A DNA stretch of 64,000 nt from the NCBI GenBank assembly GCA_030549495.1, contig JAUIRK010000450.1, positions 1-64,000 of the forward strand. The letters are read 5' to 3'. Below are positions 20,545 through 33,400 of the stretch, piece after piece. The position numbers and the translations under genes are program-made. The stretch comes from Nectonema munidae (lineage: Eukaryota; Nematomorpha; Nectonematoida; Nectonematidae). Each line of letters begins with the position of its first letter. Within the stretch, counting starts at the first letter, position 1. The notes beneath the pieces were generated by a model. It had not been told where the DNA came from. It was given only the letters and a program-made list of their open reading frames with translations, and ran no database searches.

Positions 20545-22790
20545 TTTACTTTACATATCTATTTATTCTTGGAATATCTTTCAGGAGACATTAAAAAAAA
20601 TAAAAAATCACAATGTCTCGTTATTATTTGTATTCTTTCCTAATGCCTTCTTGTCATGAATTCTTTTTTAATGCTATATTTATACAGTTATCTTTCAAAT
20701 ATTGAAATAATTTAAATTTGAAAAATCTTCGGAAGGTTGAATTTCTTTTCCGTTTTTGACTTTACATGATTTCTATTTATTCTTGGAATATATTTCAGGA
20801 GACATTAAAAAAATAAATAAAAAAATAAAACATAACAATGTCCCGTCATTATTTGTATTCTTTCCTAATGCCTTCTTGTCATGATGATATCGTTTAAATT
20901 CATTATTCTTTTTTAATGTTATATTTATACAGTTATCTTTCAAATATTGAAATAATTTAAATTTGAAAAATCTTCGGAAGGTTGAATTTCTTTTCCGTTT
21001 TTGACTTTACATGATATCTATTTATTCTTGGAATATCTTTCAGGAGACATTAAAAAAATAAATAAAAAAATAAAAAATAACAATGTCTCGTCATTATTTG
21101 TATTCTTTCCTAATGCCTTCTTATGATGATATCGTTTAAATTCATTATTTGTTAATGTTATATTTATACAGTTATCTTTCAAATATTGAAATAATTTAAA
21201 TTTGAAAAATCTTCGGAAGGTTGAATTTCTTTTCCGTTTTTGACTTTACATGATATCTATTTATTCTTGGAATATCTTTCAGGAGACATTAAAAAAATAA
21301 ATAAAAAATAACAATGTTTTGTCATTATTTGTATTCTTTCCAAATGCCTTCTCATGATGATATCGTTTAAATTCATTATTCTTTGTTAATGTTATATTTA
21401 TACAGTTATCTTTCAAATATTGAAATAATTTAAATTTGAAAAATCTTCGGAAGGTTGAATTTCTTTTCCGTTTTTGACTTTACATGATATCTATTTATTC
21501 TTGGAATATCTTTCAGAAGACATTAAAAAAAATAAATAAAAAAATAAAACATAGCAATGTCTCGTCATTATTTGTATTCTTTCCTAATGCCTTCTTGTCA
21601 TGATTATATCGTTTAAATTCATTATTCTTTGTTAATGTTATATTTATACTGTTCTCTTTCAAATATTGAAATAATTTAAATTTGAAAAATCTTCGGAAGG
21701 TTGAATTTCTTTTCCGTTTTTGACTTTACATGATATCTATTTATTCTTGGAATATCTTTCAGGAGACATTAAAAAAATAAATAAAAAAATAAAAAATAAC
21801 AATGTCTTGTCATTATTTGTATTCTTTCCAAATGCCTTCTCATGATGATATCGTTTAAATTCATTATTCTTTTTTAATGTTATATTTATACAGTTATCTT
21901 TCAAATATTGAAATAATTTAAATTTGAAAAATCTTCGGAAGGTTGAATTTCTTTTCCGTTTTTGACTTTACATGATATCTATTTATTCTTGGAATATCTT
22001 TCAGGAGACATTAAAAAAATAAATAAAAAAATAAAAAATAACAATGTCTCGTCATTATTTGTATTCTTTCCTAATGCCTTCTCATGATGATATCGTTTAA
22101 ATTCATTATTCTTTGTTAATGTTATATTTATACAGTTATCTTTCAAATATTGGAATAATTTAAATTTGAAAAATCTTCGGAAGGTTGAATTTCTTTTCCG
22201 TTTTTGACTTTACATGATATCTATTTATTCTTGGAATATCTTTCAGGAGACATTAAAAAAAGAAATAAAAAAATAAAAAATAACAATGTCTCGTCATTAT
22301 TTGTATTCTTTCCAAATGCCTTCTCATGATGATATCGTTTAAATTCATTATTCTTTGTTAATGTTATATTTATACAGTTATCTTTCAAATATTGAAATAA
22401 TTTAAATTTGAAAAATCTTCGAAGGTTGAATTTCTTTTCCGTTTTTGACTTTACATGATATCTATTTATTTTTGGAATATCTTTCAGGAGACATTAAAAA
22501 AAATAAATAAAAAAATAACAATTTCTCGTCATTATTTGTATTCTTTTCCTAATGCTTTTTTTTATGATGATATAGTTTAAATTCATTATTCTTTTATGTA
22601 ATATTTATACAGGTCTTATCTTTCAAAAATTGAAATAACTTAAATTTGAAAATCTTCGGAAGGTTGAATTTCTTTTCCGTTTTTGATCTTAAATAATATC
22701 TATTTATTCTTGGAATATCTTTGAGAGATTAAAAAAAAAATACAAAATAAAGAATAACAATGTCTCGTCATTATTTGTATTCTTTTCGGC
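20545..22790. repeat. ~240-bp satellite, about 9-10 units
   Basis: The unit begins near TGACTTTACATGATATCTAT, then has TTATTCTTGGAATATCTTTC, an A-rich run (AAAAAAATAAATAAA), AACAATGTCTCGTCATTATT, ATGATATCGTTTAAATTCAT and CTTCGGAAGGTTGAATTTC. Units start near 20550, 20765, 21005, 21245, 21480, 21725, 21965, 22205, 22450 and 22685. Period is mostly 235-250 bp; length differences come from A runs and short gaps. The outer units are the most diverged, as usual for satellite edges. Confidence 0.9.
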
Positions 22791-22829
22791 TATACCGCTG
22801 ATTTTGTGTTTTCCATATTTCTTGTATAT

Positions 22830-23870
22830 CTGTCATGTATTATTTATAATAGGAATTCTGTGTCTGAACGTGTCTGGAACTTGAATCCTATGTATGATGT
22901 TTCCTTATAACAATATATATTATGAATGACATTTAGCTTTACACTAACACACGAATATATTTTTTCTCCAACCAATAGTATATTATTTTTTAAAATGATT
23001 GACATACGTTTGACACTAAGACACAAATTAATGTATTTTTTCACCATCCAATAGTATATATTTTTTTAAAATGATTGACATTTAGTTAAAACTAAGACAC
23101 AAATACATTTAAAGCTCGTCAAAAATATGAATTCTATGTATGATGTTTTATTATATATGTCGTTGTCTTGAACTTGAATCCTATGAAGTATTTGTAAATT
23201 TGGCGTATATTTGTATGATGTATTGTTTCGTATAATGTTATTATGTCTTGTGTCTGACACTGACTAATGAAAATTAATAGGGATTGTGTGTCTGAGCGTG
23301 TAAGGAAATATTTGTATATGTATGATGTATTGTTACATATGATGCATAGTTACGTATGCTGTTATTATGTCTTGTGTCTGACACTGACTAATACAAAATT
23401 AATAGGGATTGTGTGTCTGAGCGTGTAAGGATATATTTGTATATGTATGATGTATTGCTACGTATGATGTTATTATGTCTTGTGTCTGACACTGACTAAT
23501 GAAAATTAATAGGGATTGCGTGTCTGAGCGTGTAAGGAAATATTTGTATATGTATGATGTATTGTTACATATGATGCATAGTTACGTATGCTGTTATTAT
23601 GTCTTGTGTCTGACACTGACTAATGAAAATTAATAGGGATTGTGTGTCTGAGCGTGTAAGGAAATATTTGTATATGTTAGATGTATTGTTACATATGATG
23701 TTATTATGTGTCTGACACTGACTAATGAAAATTAATATGGATTGTGTGTCTGAGCCTGTAAGGAAATATTTGTATATGTATGATGTATTGTTACGTATGA
23801 TGTTATTATGTCTTGTGTCTGACACTGACTAATGAAAATTAATAGGGATTGTGTGTCTGAGCGTGTAAGG
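22830..23870. repeat. Second satellite: 85-bp pair and ~105-125-bp units
   Basis: At about 22925-23105 an 85-bp unit with CCAATAGTATATTATTTTTT and AAAATGATTGACAT occurs twice. From about 23230 to 23870, six units contain TGTGTCTGACACTGACTAAT, then GAAAATTAATAGGGATTGTG and TGTCTGAGCGTGTAAGG. Minus-strand ORFs here merely translate the repeats. The block ends exactly where the flank of the minisatellite begins. Confidence 0.85.
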
Positions 23871-23876
23871 GTTAAA

Positions 23877-24461
23877 ACTCAAGACTAATTAAAGCTTGAG
23901 AAGGGTCTTTCTCAACAATTTCTTTCTTTCTTTTTCCTCAAGAAATTTCTTGAGAAGGGTAGGTATAAAATAAGTTGCAAAAGTAATAAAACCTTGAGTT
24001 TTGAAAAGTGAAAATTTGTCCTTTATTTTTGTTAACTCGATGTCAATAATGTCCATGCGAACAAATTTATAAAATATTTAAAATATATTTCAATTTTTCA
24101 AAAATATTTAGTAAAATTTTTAATTTCTTTAAAATTAAAAAGCATATTTCATTCTCTTTTGTTTTTAACAATGTTCTTAATTCAAAATATGAATTAAAAT
24201 ATATATTACTAGAAATTGTAAGTTCTCTTGTATTTGATCATTATCACATAGCATACACTGTGTGAAAGACAGTTTTCGGTGATTGAAACCTCACCAATTC
24301 CACTTTTGGTTTCAAACTATAAGGTTTGAACTGGCATTTAGTGGCTACGGATAATTGAAAGACTTTTTAACCCCCTTGAAATCCCGTTTTTTTCTTTTGT
24401 TCTTCCCCTTGTAAGGGCTATTCACCCCTTTTAAATTCCCTATTTTTCACCGCCCCCTCTC
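23877..24461 (+). repeat. Flank unit of minisatellite, copy 1
   Basis: This roughly 585-bp segment starts ACTCAAGACTAATTA and runs to the first minisatellite unit. It is nearly identical to 43602-44182. It holds an 18-bp perfect palindrome (CTCAAGAAATTTCTTGAG, 23937-23954), a GGTGATTGAAACCTCACC hairpin near 24270, and a C/T-rich run just before the array. No ORF is seen. The same junction with the array exists at both copies, so flank and array moved or duplicated together. Confidence 0.85.
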
Positions 24462-27400
24462 TGACTGTGCCTGCCGGTGTTTAAGTGCTCCCTGTTTCTA
24501 TTTGCCTATTATTTAAGTCCTACCTGTGCTTAAGTGCTCCTTGTTTATGCCTTCCTGTGTTTGGGTGTTCCCTGTTTGTGCCTTCCTGTGTTTGAGTGCC
24601 TACTGTTGGTGCTTGCCTGTGTTAAAGTACTCCCTTTTTGAGCCTGAATCTGTTTAAGTGCTCCCTTTTTGTGCCTGCCTGTGTTTAAGTCCACCCTATT
24701 TGTACCTGCGTGTGTTGGGTTTTCCCTGTTTGAGCCCTTGTTTGAACCTGCCTGCGTTTGAGTGCTCCGTGTTTGTGTCTGCCTGTGTTATAGTGCCGCA
24801 TGTTTGAGTGCCTCCTGTTTATGCCTATTGTGTTTGAATGCCCCCTGTTGGTGTTTGCCTGTGTTAAAGTGCTTCCTTTTTGTACCTGTCTCTGTTTAAG
24901 TGCTCTCTGTTTGTGCCTGCCTGTGTTTAAGTCAACCCTATTTGTGCATGCGTGTGTTGGGTTCTCCCTGTTTGAGTGCCTGCCTGTGATTAAGTGCTCC
25001 TTGTTTCTGCTTGACTATTGTTTAAGTCCTACCTGTGTTTAAATGCTTCTTGTTTGTGCCTGCCTGTGTTTGGGTGCTCCCTGTTGATAGAGTGCTCCCT
25101 GTTGATAGAGTGCTCGTTGTTTGTTCCTGCCTGTGTTTGAGTGCTCCCTATTTTGCCTATGTGTGTTTGAGTGCCCTCTGTTGGTACTTGCCTGTGTTTA
25201 AGTGTTGGCTTTTTATGCCTAAATCTGTTTAAGTGCTCCCTGTTTGAGCTTAAATGTGCTAAGTGTTCCCTGTTTGTGCCAGCCTGTGTTTAAGTCCTCC
25301 CTGTTAGTGCTTGCCTGTGTTTGAGTGCTCAATTTTTGAGCACCCACCATGTTTGAGTGCCTCCTGTTTATGCCTGCTTTTTTTTGAATGCCCCCTGTTG
25401 GTGCTTGCCTGTGTTAAAGTGCTCCCTTTTTGCGCCTGCCTGTGTTTAAGTCAACCCTGTTTGTGCCTACCTGTGTTTGAGTGCTCGCTGTTTGAGCCTT
25501 CCTGTGTTTGAGTGTTCCTTGTTTGTGACTGCCTGTGTTATAGTGCCCCATGTTTGTGCCTGCCTCTGTTTGAGTGCCTCCTGTTGTTTGAGTGCTCCCT
25601 GTTTGTGTCTGTCCGTGCTTGAGTGCCCCATATTTGTGCCTACCTGTGTTTGAGTGCCTTCTGTTTGTGCCTGCCTGTGTTTGTGTCCTCCTTGTTTGTG
25701 CGTTCCTGTGTTTGTGTGGCCCCTGTAGGTGTTTACCAGTTTTAAAGTGCTCCCATTTTCTGCCTGAATCTGTTTAAGTGCTACCTGTTTGTGCTTGCAT
25801 GTGTTTTTATTTTTCCCTGTTTGTGCCTACCTGTGTTTAAATCCTCCCTGTTTGTGCCTGCCTGTGTTTGAGTGCTCCCTGTTTGTGCCTGCCTGTGTTT
25901 GAGTGTTCCCTGTTTGAACCTGCCTGTGTTTGAGTGCTTCTTATTTGTGTCTGCCTGTGTTACAGTGTCCCATGTTTGAGTCCCACTTGTTTTTGCCTGC
26001 TTGTGGCTTCCTGTGTTTGAATGCCCCTTGTTGGTGCTTGCCTGTGATAAAGTACTCCCTTTTTGAGCCTAAATCTGTTTAAGTGCTCCCTGTTTGTGCC
26101 TGCCTGTGTTTAAGTCCTCCCTGTTTGTACCTGCGTGTGTTGGGTTTTCCCTGTTGTGCCTGCGTGTGTTTGGTTCTCCCTGTTTGAGTGCCTACCTGTG
26201 TTTGAGTGCTCCCTGTTTGAACCTGCCTGTGTTTGAGTGCTCCTTATTTGTGTCTGCCTGTGTTATAGTGTCCCATGTTTGAGTGCCTCCTGTTTATGCC
26301 TGCTTTTTTTTTAATGCCCCCTGTTGGTGCGTGCCTGTGTTAAAGTGCTCCCTTTTTGCGCCTGCCTGTGTTTTATTCAACCCTGTTTGTGCCTACCTGT
26401 GTTTGAGTGCTCGCTGTTTGAGCCTTCCTGTGTTTGAGTGTTCCTTGTTTGTGACTGCCTGTGTTATAGTGCCCCATGTTTGTGTCTGCCTCTGTTTGAG
26501 TGCCTCCTGTTGTTTGAGTGCTCCCTGTTTGTGTCTGTCCGTGCTTGAGTGCCCCATATTTGTGCCTACCTGTGTTTGAGTGCCTTCTGTTTGTGCCTGC
26601 CTGTGTTTGTGTCCTCCTTGTTTGTGCGTTCCTGTGTTTGTGTGGCCCCTGTAGGTGTTTACCAGTTTTAAAGTGCTCCCATTTTCTGCCTGAATCTGTT
26701 TAAGTGCTACCTGTTTGTGCTTGCATGTGTTTAAGTTTTCCCTGTTTGTGCCTACCTGTGTTTAAATCCTCCCTGTTTGTGCCTGCCTGTGTTTGAGTGC
26801 TCCCTGTTTGTGCCTGCCTGTGTTTGAGTGTTCCCTGTTTGAACCTGCCTGTGTTTGAGTGCTCCTTATTTGTGTCTGCCTGTGTTACAGTGTCCCATGT
26901 TTGAGTCCCTCTTGTTTTTGCCTGCTTGTGGCTTCCTGTGTTTGAATGCCCCTTGTTGGTGCTTGCCTGTGTTAAAGTACTCCCTTTTTGAGCCTGAATC
27001 TGTTTAAGTGCTCCCTGTTTGTGCCTGCCTGTGTTTAAGTCCACCCTGTTTGTACCTGCGTGTGTTGGGTTTTCCCTGTTGTGCCTGCGTGTGTTGGGTT
27101 CTCCCTGTTTGAGTGCCTACCTGTGTTTAAGTGGCCCCTTGCCTGTGTTTGTGCGTTCCTGTGTTTGTGTGGCCCCTGTAGGTGTTTACCTGTTTTAAAG
27201 GGCTCCCTTTTTCTGCCTGAATCTGTTTAAGTGCTACCTGTTTCTGATTGACTATTGTTTAAGTCCTACCTGTGTTTAAGTGCTCCTTGTTTGTGCCTGC
27301 CTGTGTCGGGTGCTCGCTGTTTTTGAGCGCCTGCCTGTGTTTAAGTGCTCCTTTCTCTCCTTGTCCTCGTTGTTTGTGTCTGACTGTGTTTGGATGCTCC

Positions 27401-30400
27401 CTGTTGATTTAGTGCTCGTTGTTTGTTAATGCCTGTGTTTGAGTGCTCTCTGTTTGTAACTGCCTTTATCTAAGTACTCGCTGTTTGTGCCTGCCTGTGT
27501 TTAATTCCACCTTGTTTGTGCTTGCGTATGTTGGGTTCTCCCTATTTGAGTGCCTGCCTGTGTTGTGCTCCCTGTTTCTGCCTGCTTATTGTTTAAGTCC
27601 TACCTGTGTTTAAGTGCTCCTTGTTTGTTCCTGACCGTGTTTGGGTGCTTCCTGTTGATTGAGTGCTCGTTGTTTGTTCCTGCCTGTGTTTGAGTTCTCC
27701 CTGTTTTTGCATGTATGTGCTTCCTGTTTGTGCCTTCCTGGGTTTGAGTGCCCTCTATTGGTGCTTGCCTGTGTTAAAGTGCTCCCTTTTTGTGTCTGAA
27801 TCTGTTTAAGTGCTCCCTGTTTGAGCTTAAATGTGCAAAGTGTCCCTGTTTGTGCCATCATGTGTTTAAGTCCTCCCTGTTAGTGCATGCCTGTGTTTGA
27901 GTGCTCCCTTTTTGAGCCTGCCTGTGTTTGGGTGCTCCTGGTTTGTGTCTGCCTGTGTTATAGTGCCCCATGTTTGAGTGCCTCCTGTTTATGCATGCTT
28001 GTTTTTGAATGCCCCTGTTGGTGCTTGCCTGTGTTAAAGTGCTCCCTTTTTGCGCCTGCCTGTGTTTAAGTCAACCCTGTTTGTGCCTGCCTGTATTTGA
28101 GTGCTCCCTGCTTGAGCCTTCCTGTGTTTGCGTGCTCCTTGTTTGTGACTGCCTGTGTTTAGTGCCCCATGTTTGCGCCTGCCTCTGTTTGAGTGCCTCC
28201 TGTTGTTTGAGTGCTCCCTGTTTGTGTCTGTCCGTGCTTGAGTGCCGTATATTTGTGCCTGCCTGTGTTTAAGTGCCTTCTGTTTGTGCCTGCCTGTGTT
28301 TGTGTCCTCCGTGTTTGTGCGTTCCTGTGTTTGTGTGGCCCCTGTAGGTGTTTACCTGTTTTAAAGTGCTCCCTTTTTCTGCCTGAATCTGTTTAAGTGC
28401 TACCTGTTTGTGCTTGCATGTGTTTAAGTTTTCCCTGTTTGTGCCTGCCTGTGTTTAAATCCTCCCTGTTTGTGCCTGACTGTGATTGAGTGCTCCCTGC
28501 TTGAGCCTTCCTGTGTTTGAGTGCTCCTTGTTTGTGACTGCCTGTGTTTAGTGCCCCATGTTTGTGCCTGCCTCTGTTTGAGTGCCTCCTGTTGTTTGAG
28601 TGCCTCCTGTTGTTTGAGTGCTCCCTGTTTGTGTCTGTCCGTGCTTTAGTGCCCTATATTTGTGCCTGCCTGTGTTTAAGTGCCTTCTGTTTGTGCCTGC
28701 CTGTGTTTGTGTCCTCCGTGTTTGTGCGTTCCTGTGTTTGTGTGGCCCCTGTAGGTGTTTACCAGTTTTAAAGTGCTCCCATTTTCTGCCTGAATCTGTT
28801 TAAGTGCTACCTGTTTGTGCTTGCATGTGTTTAAGTTTTCCCTGTTTGTGCCTACCTGTGTTTAAATCCTCCCTGTTTGTGCCTGCCTGTGTTTGAGTGC
28901 TCCCTGTTTGTGCCTGCCTGTGTTTGAGTGTTCCCTGTTTGAACCTGCATGTGTTTGAGTGCTCCTTATTTATGTCTGCCTGTGTTATAGTGTCCCATGT
29001 TTGAGTCCATCTTGTTTTTGCCTGTTTGTGCCTTCCTGTGTTTGAATGCCCCTTGTTGGTGCTTGCCTGTGTTAAAGTACTCCATTTTGAGCCTGAATCT
29101 GTTTAAGTGCTCCCTGATTGTGCCTGCCTGTGTTTAAGTCCACCCTGTTTGTACCTGCGTGTGTTGGGTTTTCCCTGTTGTGCCTGCGTGTGTTGGGTTC
29201 TCCCTGTTTGAGTGCCTACCTGTGTTTGAGTGCTCCCTGTTTGAACCTGCCTGTGTTTGAGTGCTCCTTATTTGTGTCTGCCTGTGTTATAGTGTCCCAT
29301 GTTTGAGTGCCTCCTGTTTATGCCTGCTTTTTTTTTAATGCCCCCTGTTGGTGCGTGCCTGTGTTAAAGTGCTCCCTTTTTGCGCCTGCCTGTGTTTAAT
29401 TCAACCCTGTTTGTGCCTACCTGTGTTTGAGTGCTCGCTGTTTGAGCCTTCCTGTGTTTGAGTGTTCCTTGTTTGTGACTGCCTGTGTTATAGTGCCCCA
29501 TGTTTGTGTCTGCCTCTGTTTGAGTGCCTCCTGTTGTTTGAGTGCTCCCTGTTTGTGTCTGTCCGTGCTTGAGTGCCCCATATTTGTGCTTACCTGTGTT
29601 TGAGTGCCTTCTGTTTGTGCCTGCCTGTGTTTGTGTCCTCCTTGTTTGTGCGTTCCTGTGTTTGTGTGGCCCCTGTAGGTGTTTACCAGTTTTAAAGTGC
29701 TCCCATTTTCTGCCTGAATCTGTTTAAGTGCTACCTGTTTGTGCTTGCATGTGTTTAAGTTTTCCCTGTTTGTGCCTACCTGTGTTTAAATCCTCCCTGT
29801 TTGTGCCTGCCTGTGTTTGAGTGCTCCCTGTTTGTGCCTGCCTGTGTTTGAGTGTTCCCTGTTTGAACCTGCCTGTGTTTGAGTGCTCCTTATTTGTGTC
29901 TGCCTGTGTTACAGTGTCCCATGTTTGAGTCCCTCTTGTTTTTGCCTGCTTGTGGCTTCCTGTGTTTGAATGCCCCTTGTTGGTGCTTGCCTGTGTTAAA
30001 GTACTCCCTTTTTGAGCCTAAATCTGTTTAAGTGCTCCCTGTTTGTGCCTGCCTGTGTTTAAGTCCACCCTGTTTGTACCTGCGTGTGTTGGGTTTTCCC
30101 TGTTGTGCCTGCGTGTGTTGGGTTCTCCCTGTTTGAGTGCCTACCTGTGTTTAAGTGGCCCCTTGCCTGTGTTTGTGCGTTCCTGTGTTTGTGTGGCCCC
30201 TGTAGGTGTTTACCTGTTTTAAAGGGCTCCCTTTTTCTGCCTGAATCTGTTTAAGTGCTACCTGTTTCTGATTGACTATTGTTTAAGTCCTACCTGTGTT
30301 TAAGTGCTCCTTGTTTGTGCCTGCCTGTGTCGGGTGCTCGCTGTTTTTGAGCGCCTGCCTGTGTTTAAGTGCTCCTTTCTCTCCTTGTCCTCGTTGTTTG

Positions 30401-33400
30401 TGTCTGACTGTGTTTGGATGCTCCCTGTTGATTTAGTGCTCGTTGTTTGTTAATGCCTGTGTTTGAGTGCTCTCTGTTTGTAACTGCCTTTATCTAAGTA
30501 CTCGCTGTTTGTGCCTGCCTGTGTTTAATTCCACCTTGTTTGTGCTTGCGTATGTTGGGTTCTCCCTATTTGAGTGCCTGCCTGTGTTGTGCTCTCTGTT
30601 TCTGCCTGCTTATTGTTTAAGTCCTACCTGTGTTTAAGTGCTCCTTGTTTGTTCCTGACCGTGTTTGGGTGCTTCCTGTTGATTGAGTGCTCGTCGTTTG
30701 TTCCTGCCTGTGTTTGAGTTCTCCCTGTTTTTGCCTGTATGTGCTTCCTGTTTGTGCCTTCCTGGGTTTGAGTGCCCTCTATTGGTGCTTGCCTGTGTTA
30801 AAGTGCTCCCTTTTTGTGTCTGAATCTGTTTAAGTGCTCCCTGTTTGAGCTTAAATGTGCAAAGTGTTCCCTGTTTGTGCCATCATGTGTTTAAGTCCTC
30901 CCTGTTAGTGCATGCCTGTGTTTGAGTGCTCCCTTTTTGAGCCTGCCTGTGTTTGGGTGCTCCTGGTTTGTGTCTGCCTGTGTTATAGTGCCCCATGTTT
31001 GAGTGCCTCCTGTTTATGCATGCTTGTTTTTGAATGCCCCCTGTTGGTGCTTGCCTGTGTTAAAGTGCTCCCTTTTTGCGCCTGCCTGTGTTTAAGTCAA
31101 CCCTGTTTGTGCCTGCCTGTATTTGAGTGCTCCCTGCTTGAGCCTTCCTGTGTTTGAGTGCTCCTTGTTTGTGACTGCCTGTGTTTAGTGCCCCATGTTT
31201 GCGCCTGCCTCTGTTTGAGTGCCTCCTGTTGTTTGAGTGCTCCCTGTTTGTGTCTGTCCGTGCTTGAGTGCCGTATATTTGTGCCTGCCTGTGTTTAAGT
31301 GCCTTCTGTTTGTGCCTGCCTGTGTTTGTGTCCTCCGTGTTTGTGCGTTCCTGTGTTTGTGTGGCCCCTGTAGGTATTTACCTGTTTTAAAGTGCTCCCT
31401 TTTTCTGCCTGAATCTGTTTAAGTGCTACCTGTTTGTGCTTGCATGTGTTTAAGTTTTCCCTGTTTGTGCCTGCCTGTGTTTAAATCCTCCCTGTTTGTG
31501 CCTGACTGTGATTGAGTGCTCCCTGCTTGAGCCTTCCTGTGTTTGAGTGCTCCTTGTTTGTGACTGCCTGTGTTTAGTGCCCCATGTTTGTGCCTGCCTC
31601 TGTTTGAGTGCCTCCTGTTGTTTGAGTGCCTCCTGTTGTTTGAGTGCTCCCTGTTTGTGTCTGTCCGTGCTTGAGTGCCCTATATTTGTGCCTGCCTGTG
31701 TTTAAGTGCCTTCTGTTTGTGCCTGCCTGTGTTTGTGTCCTCCGTGTTTGTGCGTTCCTGTGTTTGTGTGGCCCCTGTAGGTGTTTACCAGTTTTAAAGT
31801 GCTCCCATTTTCTGCCTGAATCTGTTTAAGTGCTACCTGTTTGTGCTTGCATGTGTTTAAGTTTTCCCTGTTTGTGCCTACCTGTGTTTAAATCCTCCCT
31901 GTTTGTGCCTGCCTGTGTTTGAGTGCTCCCTGTTTGTGCCTGCCTGTGTTTGAGTGTTCCCTGTTTGAACCTGCCTGTGTTTGAGTGCTCCTTATTTGTG
32001 TCTGCCTGTGTTACAGTGTCCCATGTTTGAGTCCCTCTTGTTTTTGCCTGCTTGTGGCTTCCTGTGTTTGAATGCCCCTTGTTGGTGCTTGCCTGTGTTA
32101 AAGTACTCCTTTTTGAGCCTAAATCTGTTTAAGTGCTCCCTGTTTGTGCCTGCCTGTGTTTAAGTCCACCCTGTTTGTACCTGCGTGTGTTGGGTTTTCC
32201 CTGTTGTGCCTGCGTGTGTTGGGTTCTCCCTGTTTGAGTGCCTACCTGTGTTTAAGTGGCCCCTTGCCTGTGTTTGTGCGTTCCTGTGTTTGTGTGGCCC
32301 CTGTAGGTGTTTACCTGTTTTAAAGGGCTCCCTTTTTCTGCCTGAATCTGTTTAAGTGCTACCTGTTTCTGATTGACTATTGTTTAAGTCCTACCTGTGT
32401 TTAAGTGCTCCTTGTTTGTGCCTGCCTGTGTCGGGTGCTCGCTGTTTTTGAGCGCCTGCCTGTGTTTAAGTGCTCCTTTCTCTCCTTGTCCTCGTTGTTT
32501 GTGTCTGACTGTGTTTGGATGCTCCCTGTTGATTTAGTGCTCGTTGTTTGTTAATGCCTGTGTTTGAGTGCTCTCTGTTTGTAACTGCCTTTATCTAAGT
32601 ACTCGCTGTTTGTGCCTGCCTGTGTTTAATTCCACCTTGTTTGTGCTTGCGTATGTTGGGTTCTCCCTATTTGAGTGCCTGCCTGTGTTGTGCTCCCTGT
32701 TTCTGCCTGCTTATTGTTTAAGTCCTACCTGTGTTTAAGTGCTCCTTGTTTGTGCCTGACCGTGTTTGGGTGCTTCCTGTTGATTGAGTGCTCGTCGTTT
32801 GTTCCTGCCTGTGTTTGAGTTCTCCCTGTTTTTGCCTGTATGTGCTTCCTGTTTGTGCCTTCCTGGGTTTGAGTGCCCTCTATTGGTGCTTGCCTGTGTT
32901 AAAGTGCTCCCTTTTTTGTGTCTGAATCTGTTTAAGTGCTCCCTGTTTGAGCTTAAATGTGCAAAGTGTTCCCTGTTTGTGCCATCATGTGTTTAAGTCC
33001 TCCCTGTTAGTGCATGCCTGTGTTTGAGTGCTCCCTTTTTGAGCCTGCCTGTGTTTGGGTGCTCCTGGTTTGTGTCTGCCTGTGTTATAGTGCCCCATGT
33101 TTGAGTGCCTCCTGTTTATGCATGCTTGTTTTTGAATGCCCCCTGTTGGTGCTTGCCTGTGTTAAAGTGCTCCCTTTTTGCGCCTGCCTGTGTTTAAGTC
33201 AACCCTGTTTGTGCCTGCCTGTATTTGAGTGCTCCCTGCTTGAGCCTTCCTGTGTTTGAGTGCTCCTTGTTTGTGACTGCCTGTGTTTAGTGCCCCATGT
33301 TTGCGCCTGCCTCTGTTTGAGTGCCTCCTGTTGTTTGAGTGCTCCCTGTTTGTGTCTGTCCGTGCTTGAGTGCCGTATATTTGTGCCTGCCTGTGTTTAA